A stretch of 64,000 nucleotides of DNA from Clusia tigrina (taxonomy: Eukaryota; Arthropoda; Insecta; Diptera; Clusiidae): the NCBI GenBank assembly GCA_920105625.2, contig OV050030.1, positions 344,641,131 through 344,705,130 on the forward strand, in the 5' to 3' direction. How positions within the stretch are numbered: the stretch's first letter is position 1; every line of letters begins with the position of its first letter. The notes below the pieces were generated by a model. It did not search any database. It saw only the letters and a program-made list of their open reading frames with translations, and had not been told where the DNA came from. Both the position numbers and the translations under genes were made by a program. Below, piece after piece: positions 31,753 through 42,569 of this stretch.

Positions 31753-34441
31753 TCCCGACGAGGTTGAAAGAACTATATTTCGAGGCTTCAACAGTAAGGT
31801 CAGCTTGTGAATAGGGCGGCGAAAAGTGCCTTTTGTTGTCTTGACATAAGCTACACGGATTTTCCCATCTTTGCCAGGGATGACGTTGATGACTCGACCA
31901 GTTAGCCACTTTTGCGGCTCCATGTTATCTTCATGAATCATAAAGAGGTTGCCCGGCACCAGGTTGGCGTTTGCTTTTGTCCATTTGGTTCGTTGAAGCA
32001 TCTCGTTGATATGACTGCTGCTATTCGTTGCCATCTTTTAAGGTAGCTTATTTCAGTGCAATCGATGAATCGCTTAGGCATTGATTGGACCACCAATCAG
32101 TAAGTGGCCAGGTGTTAATGCTTCAAGGTCATTTGGATCACACTGTGATTATATTGGCCTAGAATTCATTATGGCTTCAATCTACACAAGCGTCGTTGAA
32201 AGCTCGTCGTAACTGAGTTTGGCACCATACAAAGTGCGATACAGATGGCCTTTTGCGCTTTCGACCGCGGCATCCCAAATGCCGCCAAAGTGAGGAGCCC
32301 TGGGAGGAATTAGTTGAACAATAATTATTAATTTCGTCTTGATATGATTTGCTGAGGAACGATTTTTTGAGTGGCTCGAGCTTGGCTTCACCTCCACAAA
32401 ATTCGTTGGATTCTCGCAAAATATGTCTGTGGCCCTCTTTAGAGCAGCGATGAATGAGTCTGCCGTCAAATCACAGACTGCTTCGAGGTGAACAGCTTTG
32501 CTTGTAAAACAAACAAATACTGCTACATAGCATTTGTAGGGATGCTTTCCACGGATCTTTATGTAGGGGTCGATAGGCCCGCAGAAGTTAACACCACAGC
32601 GAAGGAAAGGGCGGTATGCAGGATACTCGCGCTCTGGAGGAAAATCAGTCATTATCTGTTTTAGCAAAATTGGACGAAAGCGGACGCAACGCACACACGA
32701 ACGCACCACCTTGCGTGCATTGACGGTCCACAACATCTGGCGAGTGAAATTTGCTTCGTGCAGGTGCCTCACGAGAACTAAGGAAAAATTGCATCTGCGA
32801 GGCAACCAAATCAGATGTTTTCGTTCTCTGGGAATCTCAGCATTTTTTAGTCGACCTCCGACTCGTGAAATGTCAATGGGAATGATTCCATCTCATCAAT
32901 AAAAAAGACTAAGATATTTTGATGAATTGTTAATGTTGATGTTTTCTCCGATGCATACGGTTTCGTAAGCGAATAAATTTCTTTGAATATGCCAGCGATT
33001 GGACTTCGTTGGAGACGGACTCTTTCTCATGTAGAGTGAATCGGAATAGCTGGCTTGCGATGCGCAGAAGTCTTGTGTAACAACTTGTACGTTCAACAAG
33101 ATCTAGAATGACATTGTTTTCGACAGCGCATTTGAAAGTTGATTTTCTTATTGCGTAATTTGCCTCTTCGCTCTTAAAATCAGTAATGGTTGTACGTGGC
33201 CACTTTTCTCGATTTTGTTGTAGAAAAGCTGGACCAGTAAACCAGATGGAATCTACCTGCTCAGCCATCGACGTGCCGCAAGTGATGATATCTGCAGGGT
33301 AGCTGGTAGTTGGAACGTATCACCAATTACCATTAGTAGTAGATTCCTGCATATCAGAAATGCGATTGCCGACAAATGTTGTTTATGTTGAAGAGTGCAG
33401 CTGTAGCTACGTAGAACGATGGTAGCATCTGTGCATAGAAAAACGCCAGGCTTCAATTCGCCGAACAGTGGTGCAATTTTCTTGTAGAGGCGAGAAAGCA
33501 GATGCGCACCGGTGAGTTCAAGTTCTGGTAGCGTCCTATTTTTGACTGGCGCAACTCGACACTATGCTGTGAATAAATGAACAAAAATGTTTCCATTATT
33601 ATCGCTCACTGGAAAATATATATGCGCGTATTGATGCGTCGTTAAAACCAGGCAAATGAATACTAGTAAACGGTGCGACTAATTTTATCATAAGCAGATT
33701 TTCTAGATCATTTATGAAATTTTTAAAATTGTCTTTTGGTATTTGTGGAACCTCTGTATCCTTATCAATTTTCATTATCTATAGGTTTTGCAATAAGACT
33801 CTTGGTTGTATCATAAGAGGTGCCAGTAGCCCCATAGGATCGAGAATGACAAAATTGAGCGGTTTGTATACGTTGTGTATTGGTTTTTGGGCTGAAATGA
33901 AAATAAGAATAAGTCCTGCTGTGGATCCCATGAAATGCCGAGCACACTTGAGACTAGATGCTCATCGATGCTCATATTGATGAGTTTTGTCGATTTATTT
34001 TGAAATTTTGGATGCTTCGATTGAATTTTGGCCAATTCAAATCCGCCTTTTTGCAATTTTTGAATAGTTTCTTTATTGATAATTATTAGCTGTTCGATAT
34101 CGTTGGCGCCTGTCAACATGTCGTCGGTGTAGAATATTCGCACCTACCCTAAAAGAATCTTCCTACATATTTGCAATGTGGTTTAGGCTGCGAATGGCTA
34201 AAAATAGCAATCTTACATGCCATAAGTGACAGTGTTCAATTTCTACATTTCAATCGGATGTTGTTTATTTTCGCGCCAAAGAATGAGCTGAAATTTGCGA
34301 TGCGAGGGGTGTAGCAATACCATGCGATACATTTGTACTATGTGGCCGATGAGTGCTTACCTGAATAGGCGAAAACGAAGAATTTGCAGATATAGCTCCA
34401 CCAGAATGTCAAAGAAACTATCTGTTCCGATGTGCAGGTCT
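31753..34441 (-). pseudogene. BEL/Pao pol, left arm (RT end, RNase H, integrase)
   Basis: From 5' to 3' on the minus strand: RT tail YTDDMLTGANDIEQL and VLGISWDPQQDLF (34143-33870), a Pao RNase H region with TDATIVLR and a PADI-type end (33456-33250), a linker, integrase with RHLHEANF, CVRCVRF (zinc module), CGVNFCGPID and PRAPHFGGIWDAAVESAKGH (32805-32180), and the C-terminal WLTGRVINVIPGKDGKIRV segment (32034-31790). Frames change several times and the upstream part of RT is missing. The order and motifs are diagnostic of BEL/Pao. Confidence 0.88.
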
Positions 34442-35258
34442 ACTGGTTGTTATTTATAGAAATTTTCATCAGCGAAATACATTTCTGAAGGCAATAGCCA
34501 TGCACTTATGTCCAAATCAGACTCGGGCTGATATCCAGACAATCGATTACCGCCTCATAAATTTGTTTCTATTTCAAAATTGTTATAACAAGAGAGAATT
34601 GTTCTCAATTGGTATTTTATTTTGGATGATAAACCACCAGCGCCGAAAATTTGTACTGCTAATTTTATTTTAAGCAAATTCAGAATATTGTTGAATCGTT
34701 CAGGGACTAAATTTACCTGCGAACACGAATCTAATAGAGCACGGCTAAATTGGTATTCACAAATTAACACAATAGCAGTAGCAAGCATAACGGTAACTAA
34801 AGGCTTTTCCATATGCACACTCACTACTGCTGATGCTGTGGGTACACCGAACTCATTTGCGGCCCCATCAGTTGTTGTTGGCCGACGCAGTAGAGTGTGA
34901 TGTGGCTTGTTGCATACTCTGTATTTAGATGTACATTTGGCAACACTATAATTATCTGATAAGCAATTTATGCAGAGGCAAATTTTTTAGCTATGTCGAA
35001 TCTACTTGTGACTTCCATTGCTTTGAATTTAGCGCAGGCACTAAGTCTTTGCATTTACAAACAGCGCATGACCTTTGTTGTGCATGAAAAGATGTACGAC
35101 TTTTTGAAGATTTGCGCTTATTTTTATTTGCATGTGCAGAATCTGACTGAGATGAGCTAGTTTCTGTTGATTCGAAAATACTTCCCATGTCGGCAACGAA
35201 CTAAAGTCTAATGGTTCTTTCCATTTTAATTGTGACTCTTTTCTATAAATCACAACAC
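34442..35258 (-). pseudogene. BEL/Pao gag end and protease (palindrome 2 spacer)
   Basis: This unique centre of palindrome 2 is read on the minus strand. Gag C-terminal zinc motifs occur in pieces (SCAVCKCKDLVPAL near 35050, CTSKYRVCNKPHH near 34930). An aspartic protease follows with ALLDSCSQVNLVPE (34735-34690; expected LLDSGSQ, so the Gly of DSG is Cys) and QIFGAGGLSSKIKYQL. The protease would lead into RT, but only 100 bp of uncertain coding sequence separates it from the left arm. It occurs once, while pol occurs twice. Confidence 0.82.
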
Positions 35259-37916
35259 AGACCTGCACATCGGAACAGATAGTTTCTTTGACATTCTGGT
35301 GGAGCTATATCTGCAAATTCTTCGTTTTCGCCTATTCAGGTAAGCACTCATCGGCCACATAGTACAAATGTATCGCATGGTATTGCTACACCCCTCGCAT
35401 CGCAAATTTCAGCTCATTCTTTGGCGCGAAAATAAACAACATCCGATTGAAATGTAGAAATTGAACACTGTCACTTATGGCATGTAAGCTTGCTATTTTT
35501 AGCCATTCGCAGCCTAAACCACATTGCAAATATGTAGGAAGATTCTTTTAGGGTAGGTGCGAATATTCTACACCGACGACATGTTGACAGGCGCCAACGA
35601 TATCGAACAGCTAATAATTATCAATAAAGAAACTATTCAAAAATTGCAAAAAGGCGGATTTGAATTGGCCAAAATTCAATCGAAGCATCCAAAATTTCAA
35701 AATAAATCGACAAAACTCATCAATATGAGCATCGATGAGCATCTAGTCTCAAGTGTGCTCGGCATTTCATGGGATCCACAGCAGGACTTATTCTTATTTT
35801 CATTTCAGCCCAAAAACCAATACACAACGTCCTATGGGGCTACTGGCACCTCTTAGGATACAACCAAGAGTATTATTGCAAAACCTATAGATAATGAAAA
35901 TTGATAAGGATACAGAGGTTCCACAAATACCAAAAGACAATTTTAAAAATTTCATAAATGATCTAGAAAATCTGCTTATGATAAAATTAGTCGCACCGTT
36001 TACTAGTATTCATTTGCCTGGTTTTAACGACGCATCAATACGCGCATATATATTTTCCAGTGAGCGATAATAATGGAAACATTTTTGTTCATTTATTCAC
36101 AGCATAGTGTCGAGTTGCGCCAGTCAAAAATAGGACGCTACCAGAACTTGAACTCACCGGTGCGCATCTGCTTTCTCGCCTCTACAAGAAAATTGCACCA
36201 CTGTTCGGCGAATTGAAGCCCGGCGTTTTTCTATGCACAGATGCTACCATCGTTCTACGTAGCTACAGCTGCACTCTTCCACATAAACAACATTTGTCGG
36301 CAATCGCATTTCTGATATGCAGGAATCTACTACTAATGGTAATTGGTGATACGTTCCAACTACCAGCTACCCTGCAGATATCATCACTTGCGGCACGTCG
36401 ATGGCTGAGCAGGTAGATTCCATCTGGTTTACTGGTCCAGCTTTTCTACAACAAAATCGAGAAAAGTGGCCACGTACAACCATTACTGATTTTAAGAGCG
36501 AAGAGGCAAATTACGCAATAAGAAAATCAACTTTCAAATGCGCTGTCGAAAACAATGTCATTCTAGATCTTGTTGAACGTACAAGTTGTTACACAAGACT
36601 TCTGCGCATCGCAAGCCAGCTATTCCGATTCACTCTACATGAGAAAGAGTCCGTCTCCAACGAAGTCCAATCGCTGGCATATTCAAAGAAATTTATTCGC
36701 TTACGAAACCGTATGCATCGGAGAAAACATCAACATTAACAATTCATCAAAATATCTTAGTCTTTTTTATTGATGAGATGGAATCATTCCCATTGACATT
36801 TCACGAGTCGGAGGTCGACTAAAAAATGCTGAGATTCCCAGAGAACGAAAACATCTGATTTGGTTGCCTCGCAGATGCAATTTTTCCTTAGTTCTCGTGA
36901 GGCACCTGCACGAAGCAAATTTCACTCGCCAGATGTTGTGGACCGTCAATGCACGCAAGGTGGTGCGTTCGTGTGTGCGTTGCGTCCGCTTTCGTCCAAT
37001 TTTGCTAAAACAGATAATGACTGATTTTCCTCCAGAGCGCGAGTATCCTGCATACCGCCCTTTCCTTCGCTGTGGTGTTAACTTCTGCGGGCCTATCGAC
37101 CCCTACATAAAGATCCGTGGAAAGCATCCCTACAAATGCTATGTAGCAGTATTTGTTTGTTTTACAAGCAAAGCTGTTCACCTCGAAGCAGTCTGTGATT
37201 TGACGGCAGACTCATTCATCGCTGCTCTAAAGAGGGCCACAGACATATTTTGCGAGAATCCAACGAATTTTGTGGAGGTGAAGCCAAGCTCGAGCCACTC
37301 AAAAAATCGTTCCTCAGCAAATCATATCAAGACGAAATTAATAATTATTGTTCAACTAATTCCTCCCAGGGCTCCTCACTTTGGCGGCATTTGGGATGCC
37401 GCAGTCGAAAGCGCAAAAGGCCATCTGTATCGCACTTTGTATGGTGCCAAACTCAGTTACGACGAGCTTTCAACGACGCTTGTGTAGATTGAAGCCATAA
37501 TGAATTCTAGGCCAATATAATCACAGTGTGATCCAAATGACCTTGAAGTATTAACACCTGGCCACTTACTGATTGGTGGTCCAATCAATGCCTAAGCGAT
37601 TCATCGATTGCACTGAAATAAGCTACCTTAAAAGATGGCAACGAATAGCAGCAGTCATATCAACGAGATGCTTCAACGAACCAAATGGACAAAAGCAAAC
37701 GCCAACCTGGTGCCGGGCAACCTCTTTATGATTCATGAAGATAACATGGAGCCGCAAAAGTGGCTAACTGGTCGAGTCATCAACGTCATCCCTGGCAAAG
37801 ATGGGAAAATCCGTGTAGCTTATGTCAAGACAACAAAAGGCACTTTTCGCCGCCCTATTCACAAGCTGACCTTACTGTTGAAGCCTCGAAATATAGTTCT
37901 TTCAACCTCGTCGGGA
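35259..37916 (+). pseudogene. BEL/Pao pol, right arm
   Basis: Same order as the left arm: RT tail (35557-35856, with a 31-bp deletion after NQYTT), RNase H region (36213-36416), linker ORF (36401-36739), integrase (36864-37487, translation identical to the left copy) and C-terminal segment (37635-37979). Differences from the left arm include CRSRKRK for CRGRKRK and LPHKQ for LQHKQ in overlapping frames. Shared frame breaks show common descent after inactivation. Confidence 0.88.
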
Positions 37917-38630
37917 TGTTCGAGCACATTCATTTATATATATTTCAGTTTGTATAGAAGCACATCAAACATCTTATAAATTTAAGTCACTCCTCAATCA
38001 TCTTCATTCAATTTCTTAATATTTTTTTTAATACTTCAAATTAACACTTTACGATATTCCCAAATATGCTAGAAACGCACATTTGGTGGTGCATTGACAT
38101 GCGCTGCCTATATTGCAGCGTCGTATGCATATTGGACAGTGCAGTGACTTTGGCCCTGCACTTGCACTCAAATATATTAAAGTAAACAGACCATATGATT
38201 CGTCAATGAATAATATCGGTAATTTGAGACTTGAGAGTATTTTGGAAGTATGATTTGCAATTGGTAAATATAAGATAGGTATATTTTATGTTAGATAGAA
38301 TAAGAGAACAATATAGTTTAAATGATATAAAAGAGCCAGCTAGCCACTAAATAAACCAGAGTTAATCTGAAGAAAACTAAAACTGCAACTCGCATTAGTC
38401 TATTCTTTTTATCTCTCGTGCTCTAAGTCAGGAAAGACTTAGAACAGCACAACCAATAGCTTGGCCAACGGCACACTCTGGTGGTCAAAACTTTTGCTGA
38501 GGGCGACCTTCCGCTTCGTATTAGGTATCTTTTCATACCACAGCACTCTTTTGCATCTATTCTTTGTATGGAATCTGCAATAAATTCGTAAGCCGATCCT
38601 GCGTGACCAACTTATTGATTCAACCCTACA
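37917..38630 (+). repeat. BEL/Pao 3' LTR, right arm
   Basis: Starts TGTTCGAGCAC and ends CAACCCTACA. Relative to the left copy it has extra bases near 38120-38140 (CGTCGTATGCATATTGGAC). Just outside, TGGCGATACATCCCTACA adds about 20 bp that the left arm lacks. Confidence 0.75.
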
Positions 38631-39527
38631 TGGCGATACATCCCTACATGGCGATCATACATTAATGTCCAACCCTACACTATTTTTGCTGCTCCGAACG
38701 ATGCCAATTGCAAGCATGAATTGAATGTGCGTATGGACTTCAGGAACAGGTTTGAATCTGGATCCGTGGTGGTGTCTAAATTTCTGGTAGTTGCACTTTT
38801 CCTGATTCGCAACACATGCCAGCTGATTCATGCTTGAATTTGAGCGTATGACATGAGGACAATCTTTGTCCATAGCACCACTCAGCACTTTCAGATGAGC
38901 GGAATATTCAACATCTGGCTCGAACTCGAATGGGAGGCGAAGGAACGAAGCGGATGTAAATGCCCGATGTATTTATTGGCGTTGTCGGCCATTTGCTCTT
39001 TGTGTGTCAATGACGAACCGGCGCGCTTGGCTTCGTGCCAATTGTCGTTGTTGATTTCGTTCCACCTGTGATTGAAATGCACGAAAATGCGACATGCTTA
39101 CACGCGTATTTTCGGTATCTTGTTGGATTTGTTTGTTTATTCTGTTTGTTCTAATGTTTCTCATGTTTATTGCATTTTCGTTCGGCGGTCCAAACCGGCC
39201 TCCTTGAACCTTGCGGGAATTGTTCACCGTAACACACACACACAAATAGACCAAATTGTTGTACCTACTGATGAAAAACTTCTTTTAGTATTTTACCACC
39301 CTTTCACAGTCACAAAACATGTATATATTTCTTGTAAATTAAAATAAATGGAGCAAAATTTTGCACGAACTTCGTTGTGATACATAACAAATACCGAATG
39401 AAATGTCAAACTTACGCGACACTTCACGTCAATTGGTTCATGAACTCGCCCGGACGTTTTTTTCGTGTAACTTTGTACAAACTGATCAAAACATTTTTTT
39501 TTATACAAAAGGATGTAAAATAAAAAA
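38631..39527 (-). pseudogene. Helitron fragment, right arm
   Basis: Mirror of 30160-31028 with the same CPH frameshift and the same cut at the BEL LTR. A few substitutions separate the copies (for example SSM for SIM, LASCQL for LASCRL on overlapping frames). Confidence 0.78.
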
Positions 39528-39533
39528 AAGTGT
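39528..39533 (+). repeat. Polinton target-site duplication, left (AAGTGT)
   Basis: AAGTGT immediately before the terminal AGTAGCTAAAC. It matches 56212-56217 exactly. Six base pairs is the usual duplication for Polintons. Confidence 0.92.
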
Positions 39534-40067
39534 AGTAGCTAAACAATGTATGTTCTGGACCAAAAACGCGTGTATTTTCTTATGGGTCTCTAAATTCTCC
39601 AAAAAACCATTACATTTATTATTCTAAGTCGAAAGCTTTTAGAGGCGCCAGCTGGCGGTGAGTTTTTGTTGGAAGTTTTTTGTGGAAAGCTCTGGTTTGT
39701 GTCTTTGCTATGATGGGAGGGAGCTTTTGTGGGAAGCTGTGTTTTGGTTTGCGTCTTTGCTATAAGAAAGTTTTCATGAATTGAAATTTCCTCATGCCCC
39801 CGCCCCTTTGTTTGCTATTGATCACCACAAGTTTCTTTTAAACTAAAAGTTCAACACAGTATTTACTCACACCTCCCGCCCCTGTGTTTGCAGCTGCCCC
39901 CAAGTTCAAGCTCAACACATTTTGGTATTTACTGATAAGAAAGCAGCTGGGTTCGGTCTGATGTGATCGCTTGGCGCTGAGCAGCGTTCAAGTTCAAGAT
40001 CAGCACAGTTTGGTATTTACTGATAAGAAAGCAGATGCGTTCGGTCTGTTGTGCTCGCTTGGCGCTG
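39534..40067 (+). repeat. Polinton left terminal inverted repeat
   Basis: Begins AGTAGCTAAACAATGTATG. It pairs with 55691-56211 with few mismatches and one 14-bp insertion (ACATTTATTATTCT, near 39612-39627). Its inner part holds two tandem units of about 80 bp, each with GGTATTTACTGATAAGAAAG, CAGCTGGG/CAGATGCG, GTTCGGTCTG and CGCTTGGCGCTG. Confidence 0.93.
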
Positions 40068-40210
40068 TGTGCATGTATGCTCTCGTTGGAGTTTCACGTC
40101 GGGGTTGGCGTCAGACACGTACATTTCTGATGTGTGTACTCGTATATGAGTACTGATGTGTGTACTCGTATATGAATGTTGTATATATGAAGGAATATGC
40201 AGTTGCTTTT

Positions 40211-40282
40211 CTCGAACTCAACATATAAATAGTTTGCTAATGAGCTACTTTATATTAGTATTTCATTTTTCTCTTAGAAAAT
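40211..40282 (+). promoter_or_regulatory. Polinton core promoter-like block upstream of DVQGF gene
   Basis: TATA-like ACATATAAATAG (40221-40232), followed by TTTGCTAATGAGC and a TTTATATTAGTATTTC block where transcription might start. The same arrangement lies at 42153-42220, and the ATG is about 100 bp downstream. Conservation between two promoters of one element suggests co-expression. Confidence 0.6.
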
Positions 40283-40333
40283 AATGTGAATTTATAATTT
40301 TTTTTAATAATGTAAGCGAAGAGAGTAATAGTT

Positions 40334-40825
40334 ATGGATGTTCAAGGATTTTATAGTGAAACTAAATTTATTCCGAAGGAAGTCAGTATTTCGGGAGCAG
40401 ATATAGGAATAAAATCGTTTTTTAATTGGACCACCTTTTGAATATTCGAGGCGAAGGAAGAAAGGAAAACAATTGATTGGTTGACTCATCATCATCATGG
40501 ATTACGCTGGCATGATGGTAACTCAACGCTAAAGGATCTCTATGAATATATTTTTCTAAATATAAAGAAAGAAGAAAATCCAACTATATATGTGTAAGGT
40601 TTGGAAAAAGCAAAATGGGTACGAGATTTGATAGGAGAAGAAATAATTATAAACAATTTAGATGATTTTGGTTGTCCTGGTTTAAAAAATTTATATAAAA
40701 CTAATATCAATATAAAAGTTTTTGAATATCATACAAAGCATTGCAAATGTATAAAAAAAGGAAGAAATATGTGTATTTGTGCAGAGAAAAATGTAATTGT
40801 ATTAGGAAATTTTATACTTACTTAA
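40334..40825 (+). pseudogene. Polinton DVQGF gene, possible RNase H-fold nuclease
   Basis: The ATG at 40334 gives MDVQGFYSETKFIPKEVSIS. A frame break near 40438, another near 40465, and an in-frame TAA (40596-40598) interrupt it. Visible pieces: LIGPPFEYSRRR, IDWLTHHHHGLRWHDGNS, LKDLYEYIF, then GLEKAKWVRDLIG, NNLDDFGCPGL and a Cys/His-rich tail (YHTKHCKC). I recall similar unnamed proteins next to Polinton-like elements in arthropods. The Asp of DVQGF and the LDDFGCP motif could be acidic residues of an exonuclease-like fold, but that is inference. About 165 residues when whole. Confidence 0.65.
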
Positions 40826-40953
40826 AAATATAAATTTCAAATTAAATAAACTTAAAAACATATATATATTTTGATTTTTTATTTTCAATTTGTTTATTTT
40901 ATTTTTTTACTTTTCAATTTCTACTTGTTCAAGAGCATACATATATTCTTTAC

Positions 40954-41271
40954 CTAAGAAATAAGTATTAGTTTTTTTTCTGTAATTACACGAGCGCTGA
41001 CAGTCCAAACTCCTTTTTCAATTGGACGAAAAAAATTTATCATCCTGGGAATTAACTCAAATTCTTCATCTGGATGTTCTATTGCATATTTTTCCTCTAA
41101 TTTAAAAAGGATATCCTGCTCTACGCATTTTGTAAGCGCATCCAAGAATAAATCGTCTGTGTTCCATAGATCGCTAAAACCTTGATCTAATTCAACATCA
41201 TTTAAATTATTTCCGAAATAATTCGGATCTTCCAAAATTGACTTTTCATCATTAAATTTTAAATGAACCAT
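40954..41271 (-). CDS. Polinton small acidic ORF
   Basis: 105 codons from the ATG complementing 41269-41271 (MVHLKFNDEKSILEDPNYFG) to the stop at 40954. Its partner at 28415-28732 differs at AELDQYFSDLWKTDN against VELDQGFSDLWNTDD yet both remain open. Acidic, single domain, no signal peptide or membrane segment. Convergent with the DVQGF gene; 130 bp of AT-rich DNA with poly(A)-signal-like AATAAA lies between. Function unknown. Confidence 0.65.
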   Translation of the reverse strand: MVHLKFNDEKSILEDPNYFGNNLNDVELDQGFSDLWNTDDLFLDALTKCVEQDILFKLEEKYAIEHPDEEFELIPRMINFFRPIEKGVWTVSARVITEKKLILIS

Positions 41272-41366
41272 TTTTTCCTTACATAGAAGGTTGGCAAAAG
41301 TTCCCATACTGAATTTAAAATTTTCCAACAACAGCCTTTTTATAGTCTTATTTGAAGTGAAGGAAA

Positions 41367-41653
41367 TCAGAGTAAGGGGATGCGAGGTAATTTAAACATT
41401 GTTGCATAGAGATTAAAAAGTTTTCCCGTCATTCGATATCGCTCATAAAGCATTACACATGCACATGTGCTTACATTCTGTAGGTTATCATCATTTGTTG
41501 CCCACCAACAATCTAACTTATGAATTCCATATATATAATTAGAGAACTTTGATATTTTTAATTCATTTATTATTGCTTCGAAGAATTCTATATGTTCTGC
41601 TTCAATCCAAAATCTGTATTAATTTAGTAAATTTTCACAGTAGAGGAAATCAT
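41367..41653 (-). pseudogene. Polinton MISST ORF, right copy (frameshifted)
   Basis: The ATG at 41653 gives MISSTV and then a short deletion shifts the frame against the left copy. The rest reads FWIEAEHIEFFEAIINELKI, then CWWATNDDNLQNVSTCACVM and YERYRMTGKLFNLYA to RIPLL and a stop. It shows the empty insertion site of the LOA-like LINE. The codons are well conserved between the copies apart from the shift. Confidence 0.72.
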
Positions 41654-41659
41654 TTTTGA

Positions 41660-42150
41660 ACATCTTTCTTCAACTCAGTTTGTTGTTTACTGAGAAAAAA
41701 AAATGGAGTTGCATTCTATTTAAAAATATAAACTTCTTGAACTCTCTTTGTTGTTTACTAATAAAAAAATGCAGCTGCATCCCATTAAAATAAACTTTGA
41801 TTGATGTTTACTGAGAAAAATTGCAGCTGCATTCTATTTAAAAAATATAAACTTCTTGAACTCTCTTTGTTGTTTAATAATAAAAATTGCAGCTGCATCC
41901 CAATAAAATCAACTTTGATTGATATTTACTGAGAAAAAATGCAGTTGCATTATATTTAAAAAATATAAACATCTTAAACTCTCTTTGTTGTTTACTGATA
42001 AAACTGCAGATGCTTTCCATTTAAAAATATAAACTTCTTCAACCCTTATTATTGTTTACTAATAAAAAAATGTGGCTGTAAAAAATACAGCTGCATCCTA
42101 TTTAGATAAAAGCTTATTCAACACGGATGTGTGTTTTAAAATGCAGTTGT
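41660..42150 (+). repeat. Polinton subterminal CAGCTG repeat array
   Basis: Alternating units of about 53-60 bp: GTTTACTGA(G/T)AAAAA, TGCAGCTGCAT, (C/T)TATTTAAAAATATAAACTTC and TTGAACTCTCTTTG. The palindromic TGCAGCTGCA occurs at least four times. The last unit (42106-42135) reads ATAAAAGCTTATTCAACACGG, a phrase also found near the old terminal repeat at 14285-14310. Confidence 0.85.
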
Positions 42151-42152
42151 TT

Positions 42153-42220
42153 CCTCGAACTCAACATATAAATAGTTCGCTAATGAGCGAGTTTATATTA
42201 GTCTTTCTTTTCTCTTCGAC
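42153..42220 (+). promoter_or_regulatory. Polinton core promoter-like block, second copy
   Basis: CTCGAACTCAACATATAAATAG, then TTCGCTAATGAGC and TTTATATTAGTCTTTC. Nearly identical to 40211-40282. The first ATG downstream is at 42254. Confidence 0.6.
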
Positions 42221-42253
42221 AACAAACTGAAGAATATACGAACATATTTTAAA

Positions 42254-42528
42254 AATGAATAGTACTTCAAGTGCTCTAAAAAACATTTCCCAAATAACGG
42301 GATACAAAAACCAGTTCTTAGCCTTAGAATCTTTCCATTCGACACCCTCATAAGGATAATTAAGTCATGGTGGAGTTAGAGGAACTTGTATTATTCTTAC
42401 CACGAAAATTTAATAGTTTAACAGATGAAGATATTTTAAACTTATCAAGTGGATTTTATTTTATTAAAAAGATAAATGTAATTAATAATAACTATAAATT
42501 TGTTTTCGAAACTAAAAATGAAGAATAA
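42254..42528 (+). pseudogene. Polinton small leading ORF (two short frames)
   Basis: Directly after the second promoter block: 32 codons from ATG 42254 (MNSTSSALKNISQITGYKNQ) to a TAA, then 53 codons from ATG 42367 (MVELEELVLFLPRKFNSLTD) to TAA at 42526-42528 in another frame. They may be one gene split by an 18-bp stretch and a shift, or a leader peptide plus a small protein. Unknown function. Convergent with the polymerase gene, which ends 42 bp away. Confidence 0.45.
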
Positions 42529-42569
42529 GAAAATAATCTGTAATAAATTTTTAATTAATTGTTTATTTT

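Larger units (their letters stand above)
22049..34441 (-). repeat. Palindrome 2, left arm
   Basis: Inverted counterpart of 35259-42150, interrupted by the LOA-like LINE. Coordinate sums step between 69669, 69686/69687, 69700 and 69708, showing a few small indels (31 bp near 33850, about 20 bp near 31050, about 19 bp near 31560, others). Scattered substitutions are more frequent at the outer end. From inside out it contains BEL/Pao pol, a BEL LTR, a Helitron fragment, and the left end of a Polinton. Confidence 0.92.
35259..42150 (+). repeat. Palindrome 2, right arm
   Basis: Inverted counterpart of 22049-34441. It begins ACCTGCACATCGG next to the spacer and reaches the subterminal repeats and the start of the second promoter block of the Polinton. 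Beyond about 42150 the right side continues as an uninterrupted Polinton, while the left side switches to integrase of the older element. Confidence 0.9.

Noticed and set aside
34442..35258. A genuine pair of complete BEL elements meeting head to head
   Set aside because: Only one gag/protease segment exists, and both pol arms share the same frame breaks, so it is a duplication around one element.
41660..42150. CRISPR-like array
   Set aside because: Units are degenerate, AT-rich, variable in length, lie inside a eukaryotic transposon, and have no cas genes.
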